Shown here: one piece after another, positions 32,337-38,787 of the stretch
Layout of the letters: the number at the start of each line of letters is the position of its first letter
How positions within the stretch are numbered: the first letter of the stretch is position 1
Source of the DNA: Clostridiaceae bacterium 14S0207
GTDB taxonomy: Bacteria > Bacillota > Clostridia > Clostridiales > Clostridiaceae
Reading direction: 5' to 3'
DNA length: 38,815 bases
Assembly (NCBI GenBank): GCA_003288255.1
Contig: CP026602.1
Coordinates: 1-38,815, forward strand
Translations under genes and position numbers: made by a program
Notes under the pieces: model-generated
Told to the model about the DNA's origin: nothing
What the model saw: the letters and a program-made list of their open reading frames with translations, nothing else
The model's database searches: none

Positions 32337-32480
32337 GTAATTTTTATTTAAAACTAAAATAAAAATTACATAAGTTTTAAATAAAAAAGTTGATTTTTTA
32401 TATATATAATGTTGATTTTATTTAAATTTTATTGTATAATTAAATCATTATTAAATAAAAATTACATAAGTTTTAAATAA
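32337..32480. repeat. candidate parC centromere repeats
   Basis: A 28-bp sequence containing ATTACATAAGTTTTAAATAA occurs twice as exact direct repeats (32357-32384, 32453-32480). The inverted element GTAATTTTTATTT (32337-32349) pairs with the first copy. The position directly upstream of parM and its promoter is where ParR-binding centromeres lie. Confidence 0.65.
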
Positions 32481-32513
32481 TATTTATGAGATTTCATCAT
32501 TAAAATTATATTT

Positions 32514-32792
32514 GTAAACATTAATCTTATATGATAGTATAAGTTTACAACTATTTCCAATAAAAGTAAACAAATAAAGGGAGGTATTGCTCTAATGGGA
32601 AGAAAAAAATAGAAAATGCTAAAGATAAGGTAATTAGTATAAGAATAACCTCTAAAGAAAAAGAGTTACTTAAAAATAATCCTATTATAAAAAAAGATAT
32701 AGATAAATTAGTAAGAAATTATATAAAAGTTTACCTGTAATTAAAAGTTTACAAATAAAATAATAAAAGTAAACATTTATATAAATGTTTAC
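32514..32792. repeat. GTAAAC/GTTTAC hexamer cluster with 24-bp palindrome
   Basis: GTAAAC or its complement occurs at 32514, 32543, 32566, 32729, 32747, 32769 and 32787; the last two form a perfect 24-bp palindrome (32769-32792). The cluster brackets the small RHH gene at 32595 and the rep promoter, so these are probable operator or origin-binding sites. Confidence 0.6.
32595..32740 (+). CDS. small RHH-like regulator with -1 shift at an A-run
   Basis: ATG 32595 has a GGGAGG site, but the frame hits TAG after MGRKK. The -1 frame from the seven-A run (32603-32609) continues as IENAKDKVISIRITSKEKEL, then LKNNPIIKKDIDKLVRNYIK to a TAA at 32738, giving 48 aa. The VISIRI strand followed by helices fits a ribbon-helix-helix copy-control repressor. 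Either recoded, slipped, mutated or a sequencing contraction. Confidence 0.5.
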
Positions 32793-32808
32793 TAAAAAAA
32801 ATATCTTA

Positions 32809-32837
32809 TTTACAACTAAGTAAATAAGATATATAAT
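32809..32837 (+). promoter_or_regulatory. rep promoter inside a 13-bp inverted repeat
   Basis: -35 TTTACA (32809-32814), 17-bp spacer, -10 TATAAT (32832-32837). ATATCTTATTTAC (32801-32813) and its complement (32820-32832) form a perfect inverted repeat overlapping both boxes. It would give rep a ~250-nt leader. Confidence 0.7.
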
Positions 32838-32891
32838 TGTATTAAGTTTTACATATTAATGCAGAAATATACACATTTAATATAAATAAAA

Positions 32892-33013
32892 ATAAAAAAA
32901 TAAGAGCTGCATACTTTGGACGGTTACAACTCTTATTTAAAGGAAAATCATTAAAAATCATTAAATTTTTAATCATTTAAATTTACTTACGTAAATTAAT
33001 TTATTTAATTGAT
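32892..33013 (-). ncRNA. candidate antisense RNA controlling rep
   Basis: On the minus strand a TTTACA/TATAAT promoter (33048-33020) would start an RNA near 33013. It ends in a 12-bp stem (32938-32927 with 32909-32898, one G-U) carrying the 17-nt loop TAACCGTCCAAAGTATG and followed by a T-run. The RNA is about 120 nt and wholly antisense to the rep leader, the layout of plasmid copy-number counter-transcripts. Confidence 0.7.
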
Positions 33014-33069
33014 ACATACATTATATATGTTATTAATTAATTTGTAAATAGTAAAAAATGATTTTCCTT
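32940..33069 (+). promoter_or_regulatory. rep leader with long-range pairing
   Basis: AAGGAAAATCATT (32940-32952) is exactly complementary to 33057-33069, which lies just before the AGGAGGG site of rep. Three AAATCATT-type repeats fill 32945-32980. The fold could hide or expose the rep ribosome site depending on the antisense RNA. Confidence 0.55.
33020..33048 (-). promoter_or_regulatory. antisense RNA promoter
   Basis: Minus strand: -35 TTTACA (33048-33043), 17-bp spacer, -10 TATAAT (33025-33020). Near-consensus, with no minus-strand gene downstream except the terminator at 32938-32892. Confidence 0.8.
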
Positions 33070-33090
33070 ATAAAATTTAGGAGGGAAATC

Positions 33091-33597
33091 ATGTATATAA
33101 AGAAAGAGGACTTATTAAAAAAATTTAGTAAAGAAAGAGAAAAATATAACGTAACTTATGTTCAAAATTTTCCAATCGAAGAATGCTTAAAAGCTAAATT
33201 AACACCAGCAGAAACAACTTGTCTTTTAATCCTATTTGGACACAATTCTAAAAAAGTATGTAAACCAAGTCAGGGCGTTATTGCACTACAAATGGATAGA
33301 TCAATCCGTTCTATAAACAGATATATTCAATCCTTAAAACAAAAAGGATTAATAAAGGTTCAAAGAATGGGTAAATATCATAATAATCATTATGATTTAT
33401 CATATCTAACTCAAAAAATTCAAAAGGTTATAGAAAAGAATAAAGAAGATAAAAAGGTAGCTGAAAACTTACAAAAGAAAGCTAATAGTTATGCATCTAA
33501 TTACAAAAAACGCTCTACCTTCTGTGACTATGAACAAAGAACTTATGATTTTGAAAATATCGAAAAGAGATTAGTTTTTGGAATACAAGAAGAATAG
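33091..33597 (+). CDS. plasmid replication initiator (Rep), winged-helix type
   Basis: 168 aa. Residues 35-100 form a winged helix (AKLTPAETTCLLILFGHNSK, QGVIALQMDRSIRSINRYIQ, KQKGLIKVQRMGKYHNNHY). The C-terminus (FCDYEQRTYDFENIEKRL, 144-161) resembles the end of the DnaD-like protein at 186, suggesting both recruit the same host replication partner. ATG 33091 follows AGGAGGG; an upstream in-frame ATG at 33058 would include the ribosome site. The antisense RNA, iterons and par locus nearby support a role as plasmid initiator. It is short compared with RepA_N proteins. Confidence 0.7.
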   Translation: MYIKKEDLLKKFSKEREKYNVTYVQNFPIEECLKAKLTPAETTCLLILFGHNSKKVCKPSQGVIALQMDRSIRSINRYIQSLKQKGLIKVQRMGKYHNNHYDLSYLTQKIQKVIEKNKEDKKVAENLQKKANSYASNYKKRSTFCDYEQRTYDFENIEKRLVFGIQEE

Positions 33598-34068
33598 TAT
33601 TTTTTAAAATTTAATATATAAATTCACACTTGTTTTTTAAGCAATTTTATACAAGTGTATTTGTTGTGCTTATTTTTAGTAGGTTTACTATTAATAAGCT
33701 ATTTTTTTATGAAAAATGATAGTTTTTAATACCTTATATAATAGTATTTTAGTATATATATTATGATAATTGTTATGATAAGCCAAATACTGTTTTAGAT
33801 AAGCCAAATACATTTTTTTAGATAAGCCATGAGCGTGTCGGAATAAATATATCTAAAGCTTTTAATATATCTATATAATATATGTGCTTAGATAGAGTTA
33901 TTTATTTTAATAGAAATAAAACATATTCATAAGTCTATATAATAATGAACATACTTATGACACCAATTTATGAAACCACTATTCCATTACATTTACAAAA
34001 TCTGAAAACCACAGAATTTGTAAACGTAACGGCTTATATAAAAAATCTTTCTCTATTTAAGCACACTT
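33598..34068. other. noncoding origin-like region
   Basis: No gene seen. It begins with a hairpin ACACTTGT/ACAAGTGT (33626-33658), then the iterons at 33777-33828, AT-rich DNA (33840-33960), a paired ATAAGT/ACTTAT, and a 13-bp stem with one mismatch, TTTACAAAATCTG (33992-34004) with CAGAATTTGTAAA (34012-34024). Position after rep and content suggest the replication origin. Confidence 0.5.
33777..33828 (+). repeat. iterons GATAAGCC
   Basis: GATAAGCC occurs at 33777-33784, 33798-33805 and 33821-33828, spaced 21 and 23 bp (about two helical turns). The first two extend to GATAAGCCAAATAC. Spacing and place behind rep fit Rep-binding iterons. Confidence 0.7.
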
Positions 34069-34096
34069 TTGATACTTATTACATACTATGTAATAT
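34069..34096 (+). promoter_or_regulatory. promoter with palindromic operator for the RHH gene
   Basis: -35 TTGATA (34069-34074), 16-bp spacer, -10 TAATAT (34091-34096). The palindrome TTACATACTATGTAA (34079-34093) overlaps the spacer and -10; the RHH protein at 34117 may bind it. Confidence 0.7.
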
Positions 34097-34116
34097 AAGC
34101 AATGTGAGGTGATTAA

Positions 34117-34269
34117 ATGAGTAAGAGAATTAATATTTCTTTTAAAGAAACTGAAAGAGATACTAAATTATTACTAGAAGTTTTAAACAAGCATGATAGA
34201 AGTGCTTTTATTAAAGAATGTATAGAGTTCTATTTAAAGTATAAGGACAAGGTTTATAAGCTTAAATAA
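34117..34269 (+). CDS. ribbon-helix-helix protein, ParR N-domain-like
   Basis: 50 aa, ATG with GTGAGGTGATT upstream. RINISFKETERDTKLLLEVL, then DRSAFIKECIEFYLKYKDKV: an RHH fold similar to the first half of ParR at 30925 (both have I-ISF, CI-F and KYKDKV at matching places). It lacks ParR's acidic ParM-binding tail, so it should bind DNA but not filaments. Likely an autorepressor of the 34117-36754 operon. Confidence 0.7.
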   Translation: MSKRINISFKETERDTKLLLEVLNKHDRSAFIKECIEFYLKYKDKVYKLK

Positions 34270-34304
34270 GCTTTGAATAAATATAACATAAGAGGTGTTT
34301 AGAT

Positions 34305-34643
34305 ATGCAAAAGACTATTAACAACCAAAAGAAGAAAAGTAAAAAAGGAATGTACTTTATTATTATTCTTAGCATAGTAGCATATGCTAATTTATTCTTA
34401 TTTCAGAATTTAGATAATAAAGTAATTCCCTTTTGTATTACGTTAATACTTATTCCTTTATTTAAAATTTCTATGTTCTATATAGCAACCAAACTAAGAT
34501 TAGAACATAAAAATCAATTAAGAGAAGAGTATTATAAAAAACAACAAGCTTTAGTTAAATCTAAAGCCAAAGTAAGGACTAGGACAGAATATAAATTAGT
34601 TCCGTTCCCAGTTCCAGATTCAATGTTTAGAGATCATAAATAA
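34305..34643 (+). CDS. membrane protein, 112 aa
   Basis: Basic N-terminus (QKKKSKKG), two hydrophobic segments (YFIIILSIVAYANLFLF and ITLILIPLFKISMFYIA), then a charged C-terminal tail (YKKQQALVKSKAKVRTR...). GAGGTG ribosome site. Position before the FtsK-like ATPase gene suggests it may anchor that protein, but no family is recognised. Confidence 0.6.
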   Translation: MQKTINNQKKKSKKGMYFIIILSIVAYANLFLFQNLDNKVIPFCITLILIPLFKISMFYIATKLRLEHKNQLREEYYKKQQALVKSKAKVRTRTEYKLVPFPVPDSMFRDHK

Positions 34644-34659
34644 CTATTTTGAAGGTTAA

Positions 34660-34704
34660 GAAGATACTTAAATAAGTCCTACCACAAACTTATTTTTCTT
34701 CTTT
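34660..34704 (+). terminator. probable terminator
   Basis: AAATAAGT (34670-34677) pairs with ACTTATTT (34688-34695) around a 10-nt loop, extended by GAAGA/TCTTC, followed by TTCTTTTCCTTTTT. Moderate strength. Confidence 0.5.
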
Positions 34705-34764
34705 TCCTTTTTACCTTACTTATATTATTAACCATTAAATAAGAAATTATACGGAGGATTTAAA

Positions 34765-34911
34765 ATGAATTTAGATTTATTTTGTTTAGATAAATATATA
34801 ATTAATTTCTTTAGAGATTTTAGTAGTCAACAGTTTTTAGTGTCAACTATAGGCTTATGGTTAGTTACAACTTTAGTTACTAGCACTAAAAAAGAGAAGT
34901 GTAAGAAATGA
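34765..34911 (+). CDS. small membrane protein, 48 aa
   Basis: ATG with GGAGGATT upstream; one membrane helix in the second half (FLVSTIGLWLVTTLVTS) and a basic end. Its TGA overlaps the ATG of the FtsK-like gene (ATGA), so the two are translationally coupled, and it may be the missing membrane part of that ATPase. Confidence 0.6.
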   Translation: MNLDLFCLDKYIINFFRDFSSQQFLVSTIGLWLVTTLVTSTKKEKCKK

Positions 34912-36149
34912 TTACAGAGGTTATTGCTGCAACAACGATAGGATTATATGTAAAATATAAAACAAGTCTTAAATATAAAATTAAGAAGATTATAGAAGAT
35001 GTTGCCGACATGGAGAACTTAGATTTTAAGATTATAGATATAATAGTAGAAGATAATAAAATAGATGTAATAGTATCTTTGTATGTAACTACTTTTTCTA
35101 AATTACTTAAAGCACAAGAACACTTTAAAAATGCTTCAGGCAAACGTGTCTTAATTCAAGAGAACGATAATTTAAAAACTGCTACTATAACATTTATAAC
35201 TAAAACTCTTACAGATCAGACACGATTTAAAGCAATTAAATTAGAAAATAGTATGGAAATATATTTTGGTTTATCACATACTTTTCAAGAATTAAAGATA
35301 GATTTATTTAAATATCCTCACGTACTTGTATCAGGAACTACAGGAAGTGGTAAATCTGAAATTATAAGAATGGCCCTGGCTAATAGTATTAATAATTTTA
35401 GTAGTAGAGATTTAGAAATATACTTTTCAGACTTATCTAACATGAACGATTATGATATATTTCAACGTTGTTCTAATGTAAGAGGGTACGCAAGGACCAT
35501 AGAAGAATCTTATATGTTATTCGAACATCTACACCACATTTATAATAAGAGATTATCCATATTCGCAACCAACAACTGTAAAAATGTTAAGGAATATAAC
35601 TCTAAGAATGTAGATAAAAGAATGAGTACGATTTTATTAGTATTAGATGAATTCGCAGACTATTTCCCTTCAAGTAAACTTGAAAAACAATATAGTTTAA
35701 AGTGTAAGGCTTATAATTTAATCCGCCATATGGTTAGAAAATTCAGAAAGGTAGGTATATTTTTAATTATAGGTATTCAGCGACCTGATACAACTATATT
35801 AGACCCAAGCCTTAAATCTGGTTTATGCGTAAAAATAGGATTTACACAAAATAACAACGCTAGTAGTCTTGTAGTAGCCGATACGGAGGAATTAGCAAAT
35901 CTAAAGCATAGAGAGGGGCTATTCATGTATGGTTCTAATAGAATACCATTCCAGTCGCTTTATATAAACGATAAGATGATTTATAGCTTAATAAAAGATA
36001 AATATGATTATAGTACCAATAGAAATTATAATAAATTTATAATAAAGAAAGAAGAAAAGAAGAGTACAAACAAAGTTAAATTAATCCCACGTTCGTCACA
36101 AATGACGAATACGAAGAAGAAAGCAATTAATAAAGTTAGAGTAAGCTAA
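34908..36149 (+). CDS. FtsK/SpoIIIE-family DNA translocase (TcpA/Orf21-like)
   Basis: 413 aa with Walker A GTTGSGKS (143-150) and Walker B LLVLDEFAD (244-252), followed by GIQRPDTTILDPSLK (sensor-like) and a basic tail. FtsK-like proteins of this size occur as coupling ATPases in Tn916/pCW3-type conjugative elements and as pumps in plasmids. It is coupled to the small membrane protein upstream and overlaps the replication-relaxation gene by 1 bp. No other transfer genes are present, so mobilisation by a helper or a replication/segregation role are both possible. Confidence 0.85.
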   Translation: MITEVIAATTIGLYVKYKTSLKYKIKKIIEDVADMENLDFKIIDIIVEDNKIDVIVSLYVTTFSKLLKAQEHFKNASGKRVLIQENDNLKTATITFITKTLTDQTRFKAIKLENSMEIYFGLSHTFQELKIDLFKYPHVLVSGTTGSGKSEIIRMALANSINNFSSRDLEIYFSDLSNMNDYDIFQRCSNVRGYARTIEESYMLFEHLHHIYNKRLSIFATNNCKNVKEYNSKNVDKRMSTILLVLDEFADYFPSSKLEKQYSLKCKAYNLIRHMVRKFRKVGIFLIIGIQRPDTTILDPSLKSGLCVKIGFTQNNNASSLVVADTEELANLKHREGLFMYGSNRIPFQSLYINDKMIYSLIKDKYDYSTNRNYNKFIIKKEEKKSTNKVKLIPRSSQMTNTKKKAINKVRVS

Positions 36150-36754
36150 TGTATATTAAAAATAGAGATAGAGAAATATTAAAGTTTATAGAGAAATATA
36201 AGTCTATTACTATAAATATCTGTGCTAAAATCTTCTATAAAGATAATAAAGAAGCATACCAACAAGCAAGGAAACGTTTAAGATTATTGTATAAGAATAA
36301 ATATTTAAAGAGATATAGAAAAGATTGTACTACAGAAGTTATATACTATATGCATAAGAAACTATCTGTACACGATTTAAAAGTCTTAGATGTACTTGCA
36401 GAGCTAATATATAATAATGCTAATATAAGAGAATTTAAAAGAGAATATACGATAAATACAGAACGTAGTAATTACAGAGCAGATGCTTTTATAGAATTTA
36501 CATTAAAAAATTATTTATATTTCTTATTAATAGAAGTAGATCATACTCATTATACTTCTTTTCAGAAGCTTCAAGATATTTACGATAGCAACTATTTTCA
36601 AAATAAATACAGCAAATACGGAGATAATATTTTCCCAACTATACTTATTCTAAAAAGAATAGTATTAGATCGTAAATTCTATTCAAGCAATTTTAAAATT
36701 ATAGAGTTAGAATACACACAATTACACACATTAATAAAAGAGTTAGAAAAGTAA
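36149..36754 (+). CDS. replication-relaxation family protein
   Basis: 201 aa. N-terminal winged helix (NRDREILKFIEKYKSITINI, then ARKRLRLLYKNKYLKRYRK) and a middle nuclease-like part with TERSNYRADAFIEF, LIEVDHTHYTSF (E-x-D), matching the Replic_Relax family (Tn916 Orf20-like neighbours). Such proteins work with an FtsK-like partner in mobile-element transfer or replication. Overlaps the FtsK-like stop by 1 bp. Confidence 0.75.
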   Translation: MYIKNRDREILKFIEKYKSITINICAKIFYKDNKEAYQQARKRLRLLYKNKYLKRYRKDCTTEVIYYMHKKLSVHDLKVLDVLAELIYNNANIREFKREYTINTERSNYRADAFIEFTLKNYLYFLLIEVDHTHYTSFQKLQDIYDSNYFQNKYSKYGDNIFPTILILKRIVLDRKFYSSNFKIIELEYTQLHTLIKELEK

Positions 36755-36770
36755 ATCTAACTCTTATTTT
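36738..36770 (+). terminator. terminator at end of the plasmid operon
   Basis: AAGAGTTAGA (36738-36747) pairs with TCTAACTCTT (36756-36765), loop of 8 nt containing the stop codon, followed by ATTTTATGTATTTTT. The T-run is weak. Confidence 0.7.
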
Positions 36771-36992
36771 ATGTATTTTTACACACTTATTTAATTATAA
36801 AAGCATACCTTACAACCAATACCTCTTAAGTATACCTATCTTATTAGGTACATATTGTTAGCTTTTAAATAGCATAGTTGAGCCATTTTAAACTTTCTAT
36901 ATTATTATAAATAATAATAAAAGAAGTTGCTGAAAAGCTAACGCTTTTATTCTAGTTATTATTATTTTTTTGTTGTATGCATGAGGGTTTTT

Positions 36993-37685
36993 TTATTTGT
37001 TATCTATATACAGTATAGTAACTCCAATTTCTTCTATAACTACGTCCTCATTGTCATAATAACTATCTATATAATTAATATAACATTGTATATCATTATT
37101 ATACTTGTCTAGTTGTTTGCTATCTTTAGATTTCAATTCTCCTATATATTCTCCATATGCGTCAACAATAAATTTATTCTTATCTTCATCATATGTAATA
37201 TCATATAGATCACCCTCCTCAACCAACTCTAAATTTTCTTTATATGATTTCTTATTTATATTTAGAGTTGTATCTATGCATACATAATTTCTTTTAACAC
37301 TTCCATAGAATTTTAGGTCCATAGTAATACTTTTGGGATTAAATCTATTTAAATTAACTACAACAATATCTTTATTTTCATAGAACTTATGTATTAGACT
37401 TTGTGTAATGCTATGTTTGGGTATATAGCCTAACTTAATATTGCCTTGCATAATCTTAATAGCTTTCTTATCGTGTCTATTTTTATGCTCAAACACTAGG
37501 TCTAAAACATCCTTTCTAACTAATTCATCCTTGTTTGGATTAGCATATTGTACCCCAGCAATTTTTACTCTATTAAACTCAAATTTTAATTCAAATTCTT
37601 CTGGTATATCTGTATTAGGAAAAGCTACTTCCTTAACTATATCAGTTTTATTACTTTTAAATAGTTTTTTTAATATATTAAACAT
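36993..37685 (-). CDS. HIRAN-domain protein
   Basis: 230 aa. Residues about 41-95 (KIAGVQYANPNKDELVRKDV, then HKNRHDKKAIKIMQGNIKLG, YIPKHSI) match the HIRAN domain, which binds DNA ends or single-stranded DNA and is usually fused to helicases or nucleases. The rest is acidic and unrecognised. GGGGGT ribosome site 8 bp before the ATG at 37685. It could sense damaged or replicating DNA for the nearby regulators. The 36771-36992 gap behind it holds AT-rich inverted repeats (ATAATAATTATTATT-type) that may terminate it. Confidence 0.75.
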   Translation of the reverse strand: MFNILKKLFKSNKTDIVKEVAFPNTDIPEEFELKFEFNRVKIAGVQYANPNKDELVRKDVLDLVFEHKNRHDKKAIKIMQGNIKLGYIPKHSITQSLIHKFYENKDIVVVNLNRFNPKSITMDLKFYGSVKRNYVCIDTTLNINKKSYKENLELVEEGDLYDITYDEDKNKFIVDAYGEYIGELKSKDSKQLDKYNNDIQCYINYIDSYYDNEDVVIEEIGVTILYIDNK

Positions 37686-37783
37686 TTATGCATACCCCCA
37701 TGTGCAAAATTATTTTAATTACATAATAACAAAATACACCCAATAAAGCCAAAAAAAGAAAATGTTTAAGCAAAATTTAGACA

Positions 37784-37813
37784 TAGCTATAGTTTTCTTT
37801 TGTTCTATAGCTA
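37784..37813. repeat. 9-bp inverted repeat
   Basis: TAGCTATAG (37784-37792) and CTATAGCTA (37805-37813) around a 12-nt loop, between the HIRAN and XRE genes. There is no T-run, so its role is unclear. Confidence 0.5.
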
Positions 37814-37828
37814 AAAAGGGGGGATGTA

Positions 37829-38041
37829 TTATTTCCTAACTATTCTAATTAAGTTAAGAGGATTAATCTGTAATGCATTAGCTAATTTGCATACTGTAAC
37901 TAGCGTGGGACTTTTAACATTGTTTTCTAAATCAGAAATATGACTTTGGCTTAAATTACTATATCTTGCTAATTGTTTTTGTGTTAGATTCTTCTTCAAT
38001 CTAATTTCTTTTAAATTAAATTCAATTCTATATTTATACAT
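37829..38041 (-). CDS. XRE-family transcriptional regulator, 70 aa
   Basis: A single HTH_3 domain: IRLKKNLTQKQLARYSNLSQ (helices 1-3), then HISDLENNVKSPTLVTVCKL. Such small XRE proteins are typical Cro/CI-type regulators. AAGGAGAAAA ribosome site at 38043-38052. It faces the small ORF at 38173 across a palindrome (38116-38132), its likely operator. Confidence 0.85.
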   Translation of the reverse strand: MYKYRIEFNLKEIRLKKNLTQKQLARYSNLSQSHISDLENNVKSPTLVTVCKLANALQINPLNLIRIVRK

Positions 38042-38115
38042 TTTTTCTCCTTAGTTAATTTATATTAAAAAAACTATTTAAAAACGCTCAAAAAATGTAA
38101 CTTTTTATATTAATA

Positions 38116-38148
38116 TATCGCTGTCAGCGATACATAGCAATGTTAAAA
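38116..38148 (+). promoter_or_regulatory. operator and promoter between divergent genes
   Basis: Perfect palindrome TATCGCTGTCAGCGATA (38116-38132). For the rightward gene, CTGTCA (38122-38127, weak -35), 17 bp, and a TAAAAT box near 38145 fit a promoter, so binding at the palindrome would block it. Confidence 0.6.
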
Positions 38149-38172
38149 TAAATACAAAGGGGATGTTAACAA

Positions 38173-38280
38173 ATGAAAGAAAAGATAATAAACTTAATAG
38201 ATAGTATAGAAGAAAATAGAAAGCTAGAATTAATATTATTTTTCATAGAAAAGATAATAAAAAAGAAAGACTTTAATTAG
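38173..38280 (+). CDS. small peptide, 35 aa
   Basis: ATG with AAAGGGGAT upstream. MKEKIINLIDSIEENRKLEL, then ILFFIEKIIKKKDFN: an amphipathic helical peptide. It is controlled by the palindrome at 38116 and ends inside a terminator. It could be a small regulatory or anti-repressor peptide; no family known. Confidence 0.55.
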   Translation: MKEKIINLIDSIEENRKLELILFFIEKIIKKKDFN

Positions 38281-38292
38281 TCTTTCTTTTAA
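38261..38292. terminator. bidirectional terminator
   Basis: AAAAGAAAGACT (38261-38272) pairs exactly with AGTCTTTCTTTT (38279-38290) around TTAATT; it serves the rightward small gene and the leftward repressor gene, giving T-rich tails on both strands. Confidence 0.85.
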
Positions 38293-38298
38293 TTGATC

Positions 38299-38670
38299 TT
38301 ATTTCTTTTGTAAACTTTTAATTATTTTTTCAACTACTTGCCATTCATCTTCATCTAATCTAGCAAGTGTTAAAAATGTATTTTTTATAAAGTCATTTTT
38401 ATTTCCTAAAACTCTTATAACAAACTCTAAAAGTTCTTTATCCTCATCAATTGTTACAAACATTTCTCCGTCACCATGTAACAACCAATTTTTGTTTACA
38501 TTAAACAATTCACAAATATCTTTTGTATTTCGTTCTGATAATGTAACATTACCAACTTCTATATTTCCAATATTAGAACGACTAACACAAAGTTTATTGC
38601 CTAATTGTTCTTGAGTTAAATTTAATTTTTTCCTTAATTGTTTAAGTCTAAGCCCTACATCATTATTCAT
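38299..38670 (-). CDS. CI-like lysogeny repressor
   Basis: 123 aa. N-terminal HTH_3 (RLKQLRKKLNLTQEQLGNKL, then VSRSNIGNIEVGNVTLSER) and a short C-terminal oligomerisation part with ICELFNVNKNWLLHGDGEMF, typical of Firmicutes phage repressors without a LexA-type protease domain. AGGAGG ribosome site. Its promoter and the early promoter to base 1 share inverted-repeat operators at 38704-38787, so it is the main lysogeny switch. Confidence 0.85.
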   Translation of the reverse strand: MNNDVGLRLKQLRKKLNLTQEQLGNKLCVSRSNIGNIEVGNVTLSERNTKDICELFNVNKNWLLHGDGEMFVTIDEDKELLEFVIRVLGNKNDFIKNTFLTLARLDEDEWQVVEKIIKSLQKK

Positions 38671-38692
38671 GTTTTAACCTCCTTACATAAAT

Positions 38693-38787
38693 ATAATATC
38701 ATATTTTAAAATGTTTGTAAATAACATTTTAAAATAAAAAATATTTATAAATGACTTGAAATTCTTTGTAATAAACATTATAATGTT
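38693..38787. promoter_or_regulatory. lysogeny control region: repressor promoter, operators, early promoter
   Basis: Leftward promoter: -35 TTTACA (38721-38716), 17 bp, -10 TATTAT (38698-38693). Operator 1: TTTTAAAATGTT (38704-38715) with its complement (38723-38734) over the -35. Rightward promoter: -35 TTGAAA (38756-38761), 17 bp, -10 TATAAT (38779-38784), with AACATTATAATGTT (38774-38787) over the -10. The shared AACATT half-sites point to one repressor. The rightward transcript enters the gene at base 1 through the circular junction. Confidence 0.88.

Noticed and set aside
37105..37746. Plus-strand frames of 60 and 101 aa
   Set aside because: Antisense to the HIRAN-domain gene; no ribosome sites and low-complexity Ser/Leu composition.
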